A stretch of 14,562 nucleotides of DNA from Pseudomonadota bacterium (lineage in GTDB: Bacteria > Pseudomonadota > Gammaproteobacteria > Burkholderiales > Gallionellaceae): NCBI GenBank assembly GCA_021783855.1, contig JAJXTL010000066.1, positions 1 through 14,562 on the forward strand. Reading direction: 5' to 3'. Position 1 is the stretch's first letter. Each line of letters begins with the position of its first letter. Both the position numbers and the translations under genes were made by a program. The notes under the pieces are model-generated. The model was not told the origin of the DNA. It did no database searches and saw only the letters and a list, made by a program, of their open reading frames with translations. Below, piece after piece: positions 1 through 9,234 of the stretch.

Positions 1-274
1 AATAAATGAGGTAGAATTCGCCCTGTTGCCCGGAATTGCGTTCACCCGGAACGGTGCGAGACTGGGTTACGGTGGCGGATTTTACGACAAACTGCTGGCT
101 CCTCAAGGCGCCCGCAGTTTTTTGTATCGCCCTGCGCTGGCTGTCGCTGCTTACAGTTTGCAAATCGTGTCACAGCTTCCACAGGAAGCGACGGATGTCA
201 GCGTCGAGTGGATAGTCACCGAAACTGAAGACATAGACTGTGGCGTCAGGCTGCATCCCGGAAAACCGGAATAA
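1..274 (+). CDS. 5-formyltetrahydrofolate cyclo-ligase, C-terminal part (5' end outside window)
   Basis: This is the last ~90 residues of a 5-formyltetrahydrofolate cyclo-ligase (5,10-methenyl-THF synthetase, Fau/YgfA family). The enzyme uses ATP to return 5-formyl-THF to the active one-carbon pool in the cytoplasm. The reading frame is open from base 2, where the codons read I-N-E-V-E-F-A-L-L-P-G. An internal TTG at 26 can be read as a start, but the conserved block before it (E-F-A-L-L-P-G-I-A-F) shows that the gene begins upstream of the window. The diagnostic motif is R-L-G-Y-G-G-G-F-Y-D, the family's phosphate/substrate-binding loop, followed by the usual C-terminal half. Full-length members have ~180-200 residues, so about half is missing. 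The stop lies only 20 bp before aceE and no terminator is visible, so read-through into aceE is possible. The family call is firm. Confidence 0.88.
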   Translation, partial: INEVEFALLPGIAFTRNGARLGYGGGFYDKLLAPQGARSFLYRPALAVAAYSLQIVSQLPQEATDVSVEWIVTETEDIDCGVRLHPGKPE

Positions 275-294
275 TTTTAGTGAGAGAGTGAAAG

Positions 295-2952
<2,658 letters not shown>

Positions 2953-2961
2953 GAGATACAA

Positions 2962-4251
2962 TTGGCAGATACTTCGACAAAGCTCAGTACAGGAATCAAA
3001 CAGATATTAGTGCCGGATATCGGCGATTACAAAGGCGTCAGCGTGATCGAGGTGATGGTCAAAGTTGGCGACACGATCAGCGAGGAAGACACCCTTTTAA
3101 CACTGGAAACCGACAAGGCGGCGATGGACGTTCCTTCGCCATTTGACGGAGTGGTAAAAGAGTTGCACGTCGAAATCGGCGACAAGGTTTCGCAAGGATC
3201 GCTGATACTGGTGCTGGAAACCAGCGATGCGGTATTACCCGAAGCAACGCCCGCAGCAGCCGTATCCGCAACACCCGCCGCTGCCCCTGCTCAGCAGGCG
3301 GTTGCGGCGGCAGTCCAGACGCCAGCACAAACCGTCGTTTCTTCTTCCGGCGGACAGGCGCATGCAAGCCCGGCCATCCGCCGCTTCGCACGCGAACTGG
3401 GTGTGGACATTGCGCAAGTTAAGGGCAGCGGTGAAAAGGGGCGCGTGACGCGCGACGACGTGCAGAACTTCGTCAAATCAGCGCTGGCGCAACCGCGCAA
3501 CGCAGCGACCGGCAACGGTCTGCAGGTGCTGGATATGCCGGTATTCGATTTCGCCAAATACGGCGCGATTGAAACCCAGCCGTTGTCCCGCATTCAGAAG
3601 ATTTCCGGCGCAAATCTGCATCGCAACTGGGTGACCATTCCGCATGTCACGCAATTTGACGAAGCCGACATCACCGACATGGAAGCCTTCCGCAAACAAC
3701 TGGCTGCCGAATACGCCAAGCAGGACATCAAGATCACACCGCTCGCCTTCATGCTCAAAGCGGTGGTCGCGGCCTTGCAGAAATTCCCGAAATTCAACGC
3801 CTCGTTGGACGGCGAAAATCTGATCCTCAAACAGTATTATCATATCGGGGTGGCGGTGGATACGCCGGACGGTCTGATGGTGCCGGTACTGCGTGATGTG
3901 GATAAAAAGGGCATCGTGCAACTTGCCCGCGAACTTGCCGAAATATCGGCACGCGCGCGAGACAAGAAAATCACGGCGAACGACATGCAGGGAGGCTGCT
4001 TCACCATTTCCAGCCTGGGCGGCATCGGCGGCACGGCTTTCACGCCTATCATCAACGCGCCTGAGGTGGCGATTCTGGGCGTGTCGCGTTCCACCTTAAA
4101 ACCTGTCTACCAGGACGGCGAGTTTGTGCCGCGCCTGATGCTGCCGCTGTCGGTCTCCTACGACCATCGCGTGATCGACGGTGCGGCAGCGGCACGCTTC
4201 ACGACCTATCTCGCCCAGGTGCTGTCCGATATTCGCCGACTGGCATTGTAA
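2962..4251 (+). CDS. aceF: Pyruvate dehydrogenase E2, dihydrolipoamide acetyltransferase
   Basis: E2 core of pyruvate dehydrogenase, which transfers acetyl from its lipoyl arm to CoA. It has 429 residues. Domains in order: one lipoyl domain (~12-88) with the lipoylated K52 in E-T-D-K-A; an Ala/Pro/Gln-rich flexible linker (~93-130); a peripheral subunit-binding domain (134-172, starting H-A-S-P-A-I-R-R); and the catalytic acetyltransferase domain (~200-429) with H402 and D406 in D-H-R-V-I-D-G. E. coli AceF has three lipoyl domains, so this is a one-lipoyl form, as in many other bacteria. The start is TTG at 2962. AGGAG at 2951-2955 overlaps the aceE stop and sits 6 bp before the TTG, which supports this start and tight coupling to aceE. 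The usual next partner, lpd, is absent; nadD follows after a repeat-filled gap. Confidence 0.96.
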   Translation: MADTSTKLSTGIKQILVPDIGDYKGVSVIEVMVKVGDTISEEDTLLTLETDKAAMDVPSPFDGVVKELHVEIGDKVSQGSLILVLETSDAVLPEATPAAAVSATPAAAPAQQAVAAAVQTPAQTVVSSSGGQAHASPAIRRFARELGVDIAQVKGSGEKGRVTRDDVQNFVKSALAQPRNAATGNGLQVLDMPVFDFAKYGAIETQPLSRIQKISGANLHRNWVTIPHVTQFDEADITDMEAFRKQLAAEYAKQDIKITPLAFMLKAVVAALQKFPKFNASLDGENLILKQYYHIGVAVDTPDGLMVPVLRDVDKKGIVQLARELAEISARARDKKITANDMQGGCFTISSLGGIGGTAFTPIINAPEVAILGVSRSTLKPVYQDGEFVPRLMLPLSVSYDHRVIDGAAAARFTTYLAQVLSDIRRLAL

Positions 4252-4281
4252 GATGAAATTTGCGCAAGCTTTACGTTTTCC

Positions 4282-4392
4282 CCCTCTCCCTTTGGGACAA
4301 ATGCGGGATTTCGGGAAGCATGCTTCTCGCCGCATGCGTCGGCTGGCTGTGCAAAGCCAGCCGTGGGGCGCAGAGCGGGGTTTGGGTGAGGG
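4282..4392. repeat. MITE/REP-like intergenic element with imperfect terminal inverted repeats
   Basis: This lies in the gap between aceF and nadD. It is bounded by CCCTCTCCC (4282-4290) and GGGTGAGGG (4384-4392), which pair at 8 of 9 positions. Inside are a perfect 12-bp palindrome, GAAGCATGCTTC (4315-4326), and a 9-bp hairpin, CGGCTGGCT/AGCCAGCCG (4340-4348 and 4355-4363) with a 6-nt loop. CCCTCTCCC...GGGTGAGGG-like intergenic elements are, in my recollection, common in proteobacterial genomes. Copy number here cannot be judged from one window. No coding sequence is supported; short open frames in it lack a credible start signal. Confidence 0.5.
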
Positions 4393-4442
4393 AACGTGCA
4401 TGGCAAGTTCGTTTTTTAGGGTGGCTTCTAGCCATGCACGTT
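4393..4442. repeat. Perfect 12-bp inverted repeat directly before nadD
   Basis: AACGTGCATGGC (4393-4404) and GCCATGCACGTT (4431-4442) are exact reverse complements separated by 26 bases, and the spacer contains a run of six T (4412-4417). The right arm ends 2 bases before the TTG start of nadD, so in RNA the stem would cover the region where a ribosome-binding site is expected. It could be a repeat-element end, a transcript-stabilising stem or a translation-control stem. The T-run is in the loop rather than after the stem, so it is not a classical terminator on the plus strand. Confidence 0.6.
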
Positions 4443-4444
4443 AG

Positions 4445-5098
4445 TTGAAACCGATCGGCATCCTCGGCGGCACATTTGACCCTATCCATTACGGTCATTT
4501 GCGTCTGGCCGAAGAAATGCTGGAGCTGGCGCAGTTGCAGCAAATCCGCTTCATCCCGGCAGGCATCCCGCCGCACCGGGATACGCCTCAGGTGTCGGCA
4601 CAACACCGCAGCGCAATGGTGCATCTTGCCATCGCCGATCAGCCCGCTTTTGTACTGGATGAACGCGAGGTCAACGGCGCGAATAAATGTTATACGGTAG
4701 ACACCCTGCACCAGTTGCGTAGTGAGTTGGGCGAAACACAGCCGATCTGTCTGCTGATGGGAAGCGACGCTTTTCTGCAACTGCATACATGGCATGAGTG
4801 GGAGCAGATACTGGGTCTCGCGCACATCGTGGTGGGATACCGCCCGGGGTTTACGCTGGAAAAACGCATCCACAATGCGGCGCCGCAACTGTATCAACAT
4901 TACCGGCAACGCCTGTGCAGCGTGAACCTGTTGTCACAGCAACCTGCCGGCGGAATTGCCGAACTGGCCATCCCGAAACTGGAAATCTCGGCCACGATGA
5001 TACGCAATCGCGTGGCGGAAAATCGCACCATCCGTTACCTGTTACCGGCAACGGTGGCCAATTACATTTATCAACATCATTTATATACATCATGCTAA
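4445..5098 (+). CDS. nadD: Nicotinate-nucleotide adenylyltransferase
   Basis: Transfers AMP from ATP to nicotinate mononucleotide, giving deamido-NAD in the NAD biosynthesis pathway (cytoplasm). Its 217 residues are normal for NadD. The nucleotidyltransferase signature G-G-T-F-D-P-I-H-Y-G-H lies at residues 8-18, and the second ATP-binding motif I-S-A-T-M-I-R at 181-187. The TTG start at 4445 puts the signature at the usual distance from the N-terminus (M-K-P-I-G-I-L-G-G). No Shine-Dalgarno sequence is visible before it; that stretch is occupied by an inverted repeat. The 3' end overlaps rsfS by 7 bp, an arrangement seen in many betaproteobacteria. A promoter could lie in the 193-bp gap after aceF, but I could not pick one. 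Confidence 0.95.
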   Translation: MKPIGILGGTFDPIHYGHLRLAEEMLELAQLQQIRFIPAGIPPHRDTPQVSAQHRSAMVHLAIADQPAFVLDEREVNGANKCYTVDTLHQLRSELGETQPICLLMGSDAFLQLHTWHEWEQILGLAHIVVGYRPGFTLEKRIHNAAPQLYQHYRQRLCSVNLLSQQPAGGIAELAIPKLEISATMIRNRVAENRTIRYLLPATVANYIYQHHLYTSC

Positions 5099-5454
5099 CT
5101 ACCGAAGAAAAAACCCAGGCCGTCGTCGCAGCACTCGAAGACATCAAGGCGACCGATATTACCGTGATCGACACCAGCAAACTCAGCTCGCTGTTTGACC
5201 GCATGATCATCGCCTCCGCCACCTCGACCCGCCAGACCAAGGCGCTGGCCGACAACGTGGTCGTCAAGCTCAAGGAAATGGGCGAAACCATCTCCGGCCG
5301 CGAAGGCGAAGAAACCGGCGAATGGATACTGGTAGACCTGGGCGAAGTGCTGGTGCACATCATGCAGCCTGCCATCCGCTCCTATTACAATCTCGAAGAG
5401 CTGTGGAGCAAGGCACAAGCCGCGCGTCCCAAGCTGGCACCTGAGCAAAAGTGA
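5092..5454 (+). CDS. rsfS: Ribosomal silencing factor RsfS
   Basis: RsfS (Iojap/DUF143 family) binds ribosomal protein uL14 and blocks subunit joining under nutrient limitation. The protein has 120 residues. Family features are the N-terminal helix followed by D-I-T-V-I-D-T-S and F-D-R-M-I-I-A-S-A-T-S-T-R-Q, then W-I-L-V-D-L-G-E-V-L-V-H-I-M-Q and the C-terminal Y-Y-N-L-E-E-L-W. The frame is open further upstream, to 4798, but that part lies inside nadD. The ATG at 5092 gives the conserved length, so I take it as the start. The gene overlaps nadD by 7 bp and rlmH by 4 bp (GTGA), implying translational coupling. Confidence 0.95.
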   Translation: MLTTEEKTQAVVAALEDIKATDITVIDTSKLSSLFDRMIIASATSTRQTKALADNVVVKLKEMGETISGREGEETGEWILVDLGEVLVHIMQPAIRSYYNLEELWSKAQAARPKLAPEQK

Positions 5455-5921
5455 AGCTGCTGATCGTAACAGTCGGACACAAGATGCCTGACTGGATCAC
5501 CACAGGTTTCAACGAATACGCCAAGCGCATGCCCAGAGAAGCAAAAATAGAACTGCTGGAAATCAAACCCGAACCGCGTACCACCGGCAAAACTACGCCG
5601 CAAATCATGGAGGCCGAGGCGCAGCGCATCACAGCCGCCCTGCCTTCAACCTGTCGCCGCATTGCACTGGACGAACACGGCGCAACCCCCACCACAAAGC
5701 AGCTCGCCGCACAGATGAAAGACTGGATGACGGAAGGGCGCGATGTGGCCTTCATCATAGGCGGGGCTGACGGCCTGCACGACTCAGTCAAACAATCGGC
5801 TCATCAGCTGATGGCCTTGTCTGTCTTTACCCTGCCGCACGCCTTTGTGCGGGTATTGCTTGCGGAACAGTTGTATCGGACGTATAGCCTGATGCACAAT
5901 CACCCCTACCATAGAGAGTAG
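5451..5921 (+). CDS. rlmH: 23S rRNA pseudouridine(1915) N3-methyltransferase
   Basis: RlmH (YbeA), a small SPOUT-class methyltransferase, methylates pseudouridine 1915 in helix 69 of 23S rRNA on the assembled 70S ribosome, using SAM. The protein has 156 residues (E. coli 155). The knotted SAM-binding core appears as F-I-I-G-G-A-D-G (101-108), and the hallmark C-terminus H-N-H-P-Y-H-R-E is at 149-156. The start is GTG at 5451, overlapping the rsfS stop as GTGA. The rsfS-rlmH pair is conserved widely in proteobacteria and links ribosome maturation with ribosome silencing. Confidence 0.96.
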   Translation: MKLLIVTVGHKMPDWITTGFNEYAKRMPREAKIELLEIKPEPRTTGKTTPQIMEAEAQRITAALPSTCRRIALDEHGATPTTKQLAAQMKDWMTEGRDVAFIIGGADGLHDSVKQSAHQLMALSVFTLPHAFVRVLLAEQLYRTYSLMHNHPYHRE

Positions 5922-5923
5922 TG

Positions 5924-5992
5924 AGTGGGAAGTGGGTAGTGGTTGTCCCTACTCCCCACTGAGGCGCGCAGCGCAGATCCACTTACCACTTA
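5924..5992. repeat. Intergenic AGTGGG/CCACTT repeat cluster
   Basis: This fills most of the 83-bp gap between rlmH and maf. AGTGGGAAGTGGG (5924-5936) pairs with CCCTACTCCCCACT (5947-5960) with two mismatches, forming a hairpin. Further on, CCACTTA is tandemly duplicated (5979-5992), and CCACTTACCACTT (5979-5991) matches the reverse complement of 5930-5942 at 11 of 13 positions. This low-complexity pattern looks like a decayed intergenic repeat, with no ORF. The possible maf ribosome-binding site, CGAGA at 5993-5997, follows immediately. Confidence 0.45.
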
Positions 5993-6004
5993 CGAGATTT
6001 TGAA

Positions 6005-6625
6005 ATGAGCATCTTACAACCACGCATCTACCTCGCCTCGCAAAGTCCCCGCCGCCGCGAGCTGCTCAAGCAGATCGGTATCCAGTTTGAGCTCCTGCTG
6101 TTGCGCACGAATTCGGGACGCCGGTTAGACGTCGATGAAACTCCCAGGCAGTGCGAATCCCCCGAAGTTTATGTACAAAGGCTTAGTCAGGAGAAAGCAC
6201 GAGCCGGTTTCGATGCGCTGCACTTACGCCGTCTGCCGTCTCGTCCGGTGCTGGCCGCCGATACCACCGTGACACTGGACGGCAAAATTTTTGGCAAGCC
6301 GGAGGACGCCGATGAGGCTGCCGCGATGCTGCGCGAATTCTCCGGACGCGAGCATCAGGTGCTGACGGCCGTTGCGCTTGCCCGCGGCGAGCATATTGAA
6401 GTCATGTTGTCCACTTCCACGGTGCGTTTTACCCACTTGAGCGAAGCGCGCATTCACCGCTACCTGCAAACCCGCGAATACGCCGACAAGGCGGGCGGCT
6501 ACGGCATCCAGGGTCAGGCTGGTGCATTTATCGAACATATCAACGGTAGCTATTCCGGCGTCATGGGTCTGCCCTTGTTTGAAACAGCCGCGCTACTGCA
6601 ACGCTTTGATCATCCTGCGCCCTGA
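6005..6625 (+). CDS. maf: Maf-family nucleotide pyrophosphatase (YhdE-type dTTP/UTP pyrophosphatase)
   Basis: Cytoplasmic house-cleaning enzyme of the Maf/ITPase-like family. It hydrolyses nucleoside triphosphates to monophosphates and pyrophosphate. Motifs seen are S-x-S-P-R-R-R-E-L-L (12-21), A-D-T-T-V with catalytic D86, G-K-P (97-99), D-K-A-G-G-Y-G-I-Q-G (161-170) and N-G-S-Y-S-G-V-M-G-L-P-L near the C-terminus. The 206 residues are a normal length. The G-I-Q-G block and the position next to rng (as in E. coli yhdE-rng) favour the dTTP/UTP-specific YhdE branch over the YceF m7GTP branch; this is inference. The ATG at 6005 has only a weak GAG at 5994-5996. The stop codon lies within a small inverted repeat. 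Confidence 0.92.
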   Translation: MSILQPRIYLASQSPRRRELLKQIGIQFELLLLRTNSGRRLDVDETPRQCESPEVYVQRLSQEKARAGFDALHLRRLPSRPVLAADTTVTLDGKIFGKPEDADEAAAMLREFSGREHQVLTAVALARGEHIEVMLSTSTVRFTHLSEARIHRYLQTREYADKAGGYGIQGQAGAFIEHINGSYSGVMGLPLFETAALLQRFDHPAP

Positions 6626-6637
6626 CCGGTAGTCAGG
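6621..6637 (+). other. Small perfect hairpin over the maf stop codon
   Basis: CCTGAC (6621-6626) and GTCAGG (6632-6637) are perfect reverse complements with a 5-nt loop, and the left arm contains the maf TGA stop (6623-6625). The AT-rich TATATTATAA that follows is not a clean T-run, so it is at most a weak terminator or processing site before rng. Confidence 0.3.
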
Positions 6638-6668
6638 TATATTATAACACATTGATTATAAAGATATT

Positions 6669-8117
6669 ATGAGCGAAGAAATACTGATCAACGTCACCCC
6701 GCAGGAAACGCGCGTCGCGGTGATGCAACTTGGCGTGGTACAGGAACTGCATATCGAGCGCGGCAGCAATCGCGGTATTGCCGGCAATGTTTATCTTGGC
6801 CGCATCAAACGCGTGCTGCCCGGCATGCAGTCTGCATTTATCGATATCGGCCTTGAGCGTTCGGCTTTTCTTCATGTCGCGGACATCTGGGAAAACAGCG
6901 GCGACACCGCCAAGCCCATCGAAAGAATATTGTTTGAAGGGCAAACCTTGCTGGTGCAAGTCATCAAGGAACCGATAGGCAGCAAGGGCGCAAGACTGAC
7001 CACCCAGTTGAGCTTTGCCGGGCGATTGCTGGTGTATCTGCCACAGGAAGCGCGCATCGGCGTATCGCAGCGCATCGAGGGGGTCGAGCTGCGCGATGCC
7101 CTGCGCGCCAAACTACAGGCGATGCTGCCCACTGATCACCATGGCGGCTACATCATCCGCACGGTGGCCGAAGCCAAGGACGAGGCACACTTTGCAAACG
7201 ATATCGTCTATCTGGACAAGCTCTGGAACAACCTGCAAACCGCGTCCCAGACAGCCGGCGCGCCGCAAATGCTATATCAGGAGCTGGATATCAGCCTGCG
7301 CGTGTTGCGCGACTTTGTTTGTCTGGACACCACGCGTATTCTGGTCGATTCGCGCAGCACCCACAAAAAAATGCTGGAATTTGCCGAAAATTACAATGCC
7401 GAGGCGGCGCAACTGCTCGAACATTATCTGGGCGTACGCCCGCTGTTCGATCTGTATAACATCGAGGAGGAAATCGAGCGCGCCTTAGCCAAGCGCGTCG
7501 ATCTGAAATCCGGCGGTTATCTGATCATCGATCAGACCGAAGCGCTGACCACTGTGGATGTGAATACCGGCGGCTTTGTCGGCGTGCGCAATTTTGACGA
7601 CACCATCTTCAAGACCAATCTGGAAGCCACTCAGGTCATCGCCCGTCAGCTGCGTTTGCGCAATTTGGGCGGCATTATCATCTGCGATTTCATCGACATG
7701 GATAACCTGCAACACCGCGATACCGTGCTTGAAGAATTCAAGAAGGCGCTGGCGCGCGACCATACCCGCATCAGCGTGAACAATTTCTCGCCGCTGGGGC
7801 TGGTGGAAATGACTCGCAAACGCACTCGTGAGAGTCTGGCGCATGTGCTTTGCGAACCCTGCCCGACCTGCGGCGGGCGCGGCGAAGTCAAGACCGCGCA
7901 GACCGTATGCTACGAAATCCTGCGCGAAATCGTCCGCGAAGCGCGCCAGTTCGATGCACGCGAATATCGAATTCTGGCGTCCCAGCAAGTCATCGACCTG
8001 TTTCTCGAAGAAGAATCGCAGGCTCTTGCCGGACTTTCCGATTTCATCGGCAAGCCGATCTCGATGCTGGTCGAGAATCAATACAATCAGGAACAGTACG
8101 ACGTGATTCTGATGTAG
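6669..8117 (+). CDS. rng: Ribonuclease G
   Basis: RNase E/G-family endoribonuclease. It matures the 5' end of 16S rRNA and cleaves mRNAs at AU-rich sites from 5'-monophosphate ends. The protein has 482 residues (E. coli RNase G 489), with no long C-terminal degradosome scaffold, so it is Rng rather than Rne. Domains are an RNase H-like/S1 N-terminal region (S1 about 35-125, beginning G-N-V-Y-L-G-R-I), a DNase I-like catalytic core with metal ligands D297 (T-V-D-V-N-T-G-G) and D340 (I-C-D-F-I-D-M-D), and the zinc-link C398-P-T-C401. D297 and D340 have the same 43-residue spacing as RNase E D303/D346. The ATG at 6669 is preceded by a weak AAAGA. It follows maf by 43 bp, as in many proteobacteria. 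Confidence 0.96.
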   Translation: MSEEILINVTPQETRVAVMQLGVVQELHIERGSNRGIAGNVYLGRIKRVLPGMQSAFIDIGLERSAFLHVADIWENSGDTAKPIERILFEGQTLLVQVIKEPIGSKGARLTTQLSFAGRLLVYLPQEARIGVSQRIEGVELRDALRAKLQAMLPTDHHGGYIIRTVAEAKDEAHFANDIVYLDKLWNNLQTASQTAGAPQMLYQELDISLRVLRDFVCLDTTRILVDSRSTHKKMLEFAENYNAEAAQLLEHYLGVRPLFDLYNIEEEIERALAKRVDLKSGGYLIIDQTEALTTVDVNTGGFVGVRNFDDTIFKTNLEATQVIARQLRLRNLGGIIICDFIDMDNLQHRDTVLEEFKKALARDHTRISVNNFSPLGLVEMTRKRTRESLAHVLCEPCPTCGGRGEVKTAQTVCYEILREIVREARQFDAREYRILASQQVIDLFLEEESQALAGLSDFIGKPISMLVENQYNQEQYDVILM

Positions 8118-8203
8118 AATCTCAATCCGTAAGTTTTGCGTAAGAAATAGTCATCCGCCAAAACCCAGAAAATATATCACATGATGCAATGTAGGCATAA
8201 CTC

Positions 8204-8209
8204 AGAGGA
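8204..8209 (+). promoter_or_regulatory. Ribosome-binding site of the carbonic anhydrase gene
   Basis: AGAGGA lies 5 bp before the ATG at 8215 and fixes this start. The rest of the gap after rng (8118-8203) is AT-rich and probably holds the promoter, but I could not choose convincing -35/-10 boxes. Confidence 0.6.
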
Positions 8210-8214
8210 AAAAC

Positions 8215-8970
8215 ATGTTCAAGATCAAAATCATGATCGCACTGGCGGCATCCCTCCTGTCCACCGCAGCCTTTGCCGAAGATCACGCGCATGCGGCTCA
8301 CCCGCACTGGTCTTACGATGGCGATGAAGGCCCGGATCACTGGGCTGATATTGAGCCCGAATTCAGCACTTGCTCTGCCGGCAAGAATCAATCTCCCGTC
8401 AATCTGACCAGCTTCATCAAGGCCGAACTTGCACCGATCAAGTTTGACTACAAGGCAGGCGGCGAGCAGATTCATAACAACGGACACACCATTCAAGTCA
8501 ACTTTGCCGAAGGCAGCTCCATGACATTGAATGATCAGGTGTTCGAGCTGAAACAATTCCACGTTCATTCCCCGAGCGAAAATCAGATCAACGGCAAATC
8601 CTTCCCTATGGAAGCGCATTTCGTGCATGCCGATGCCAAGGGCCGTCTGGCCGTCGTAGCGGTAATGTTTGAAGAAGGGAAGGCCAATGCAGAACTTGAA
8701 AAAGCCTGGAAGGTCATGCCTCATGAGGAAGGTGAAAAAGTGACGCTCAAGGAACATATTCTGGGTACAGCCGTGATGCCGGACGACAAGGCGTACTACC
8801 GTTTCAACGGATCGCTAACCACCCCGCCTTGCACCGAGGGCGTGACATGGCTGGTGCTGAAAAACCCGGTCTCCGCGTCGAAGAAACAAATCGAAAATTT
8901 CACTCATGTCATGCGGCATCACAATAATCGTCCGGTGCAACCGACGAACGCACGCGAAATTCTCGAGTAG
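8215..8970 (+). CDS. cah: Periplasmic alpha-carbonic anhydrase
   Basis: Zinc enzyme of the alpha class interconverting CO2 and bicarbonate in the periplasm. Residues 1-21 are a Sec signal peptide (K-I-K, hydrophobic core, A-A-F-A) with likely cleavage before E22. The mature chain opens with a His-rich stretch, H24, H26, H29 and H31, the last in the family's H-W-S-Y start. Zinc ligands are H116 and H118 in F-H-V-H-S-P-S-E and H135 in E-A-H-F. C53 and C206 (T-P-P-C-T-E-G-V) fit the disulfide typical of bacterial alpha-carbonic anhydrases. The length of 251 is complete. The gene appears monocistronic, with its own ribosome-binding site and a large hairpin downstream. In an autotroph such an enzyme may supply inorganic carbon or buffer pH, but that role is inferred. 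Confidence 0.95.
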   Translation: MFKIKIMIALAASLLSTAAFAEDHAHAAHPHWSYDGDEGPDHWADIEPEFSTCSAGKNQSPVNLTSFIKAELAPIKFDYKAGGEQIHNNGHTIQVNFAEGSSMTLNDQVFELKQFHVHSPSENQINGKSFPMEAHFVHADAKGRLAVVAVMFEEGKANAELEKAWKVMPHEEGEKVTLKEHILGTAVMPDDKAYYRFNGSLTTPPCTEGVTWLVLKNPVSASKKQIENFTHVMRHHNNRPVQPTNAREILE

Positions 8971-8997
8971 GAATATTTACTTCAGCTCGCGTAATTA

Positions 8998-9052
8998 GGG
9001 GACAGACCACAGCTTTCTAAATTTTCAGGAATAAAAGCTGTGGTCTGTCCTC
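8998..9052. repeat. REP/BIME-like inverted repeat after the carbonic anhydrase gene
   Basis: GGACAGACCACAGCTTT (9000-9016) and its exact reverse complement (9034-9050) form a 17-bp perfect stem around a 17-nt loop. The stem extends to 8998 and 9052 with one G-T mismatch. GGGGACAGACCAC-type sequences occur, to my recollection, as repetitive elements in proteobacteria, often near REP-associated tyrosine transposase (RAYT) genes; no such gene is in the window. It could also protect the 3' end of the cah mRNA. No T-run follows the stem. Confidence 0.65.
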
Positions 9053-9090
9053 AGGTTTTGCCGGTTTTGAACGCACGGCATATAAAATAT

Positions 9091-9110
9091 GGGGACAGGC
9101 CGCGGTTTTT
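9091..9110. repeat. Diverged third copy of the GGGGACAG unit
   Basis: GGGGACAGGCCGCGGTTTTT is a direct, diverged copy of the unit beginning at 8998 (GGGGACAGACCACAGCTTTC), with differences mostly A-to-G. It stands without a facing partner, so the gap holds one complete hairpin plus one solo unit. Confidence 0.5.
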
Positions 9111-9190
9111 ATAATTTACTTTATAATCAGATTATTGCAGATGTTTTTTGCCAAAAAACAGCTTGTCTACAGCCTCGTTAGCGCTCAGCC

Positions 9191-9219
9191 ACGACAAATC
9201 AATCTGCTCAGCGTAAAAT
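9191..9219 (+). promoter_or_regulatory. Candidate promoter of the toxin-antitoxin operon
   Basis: ACGACA (9191-9196, 4 of 6 to the sigma-70 -35 box) and TAAAAT (9214-9219, 5 of 6 to -10) are spaced by 17 bp, 29 bp before the antitoxin ATG. GCTCA occurs three times around it (9183, 9206 and 9223), the first two as GCTCAGC; these could be operator half-sites. This is pattern matching only. Alternative TATAAT boxes at 9110-9115 and 9122-9127 lack -35 partners. Confidence 0.3.
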
Positions 9220-9234
9220 ACCGCTCACACAGTC

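Noticed and set aside
4271..4909. 212-codon minus-strand open frame across nadD and its leader
   Set aside because: It is opposite the conserved NadD motifs and runs through the intergenic repeats, with no family resemblance.
7485..8081. 198-codon minus-strand open frame opposite rng
   Set aside because: It is opposite the RNase G catalytic core and zinc-link, with no motif of its own.
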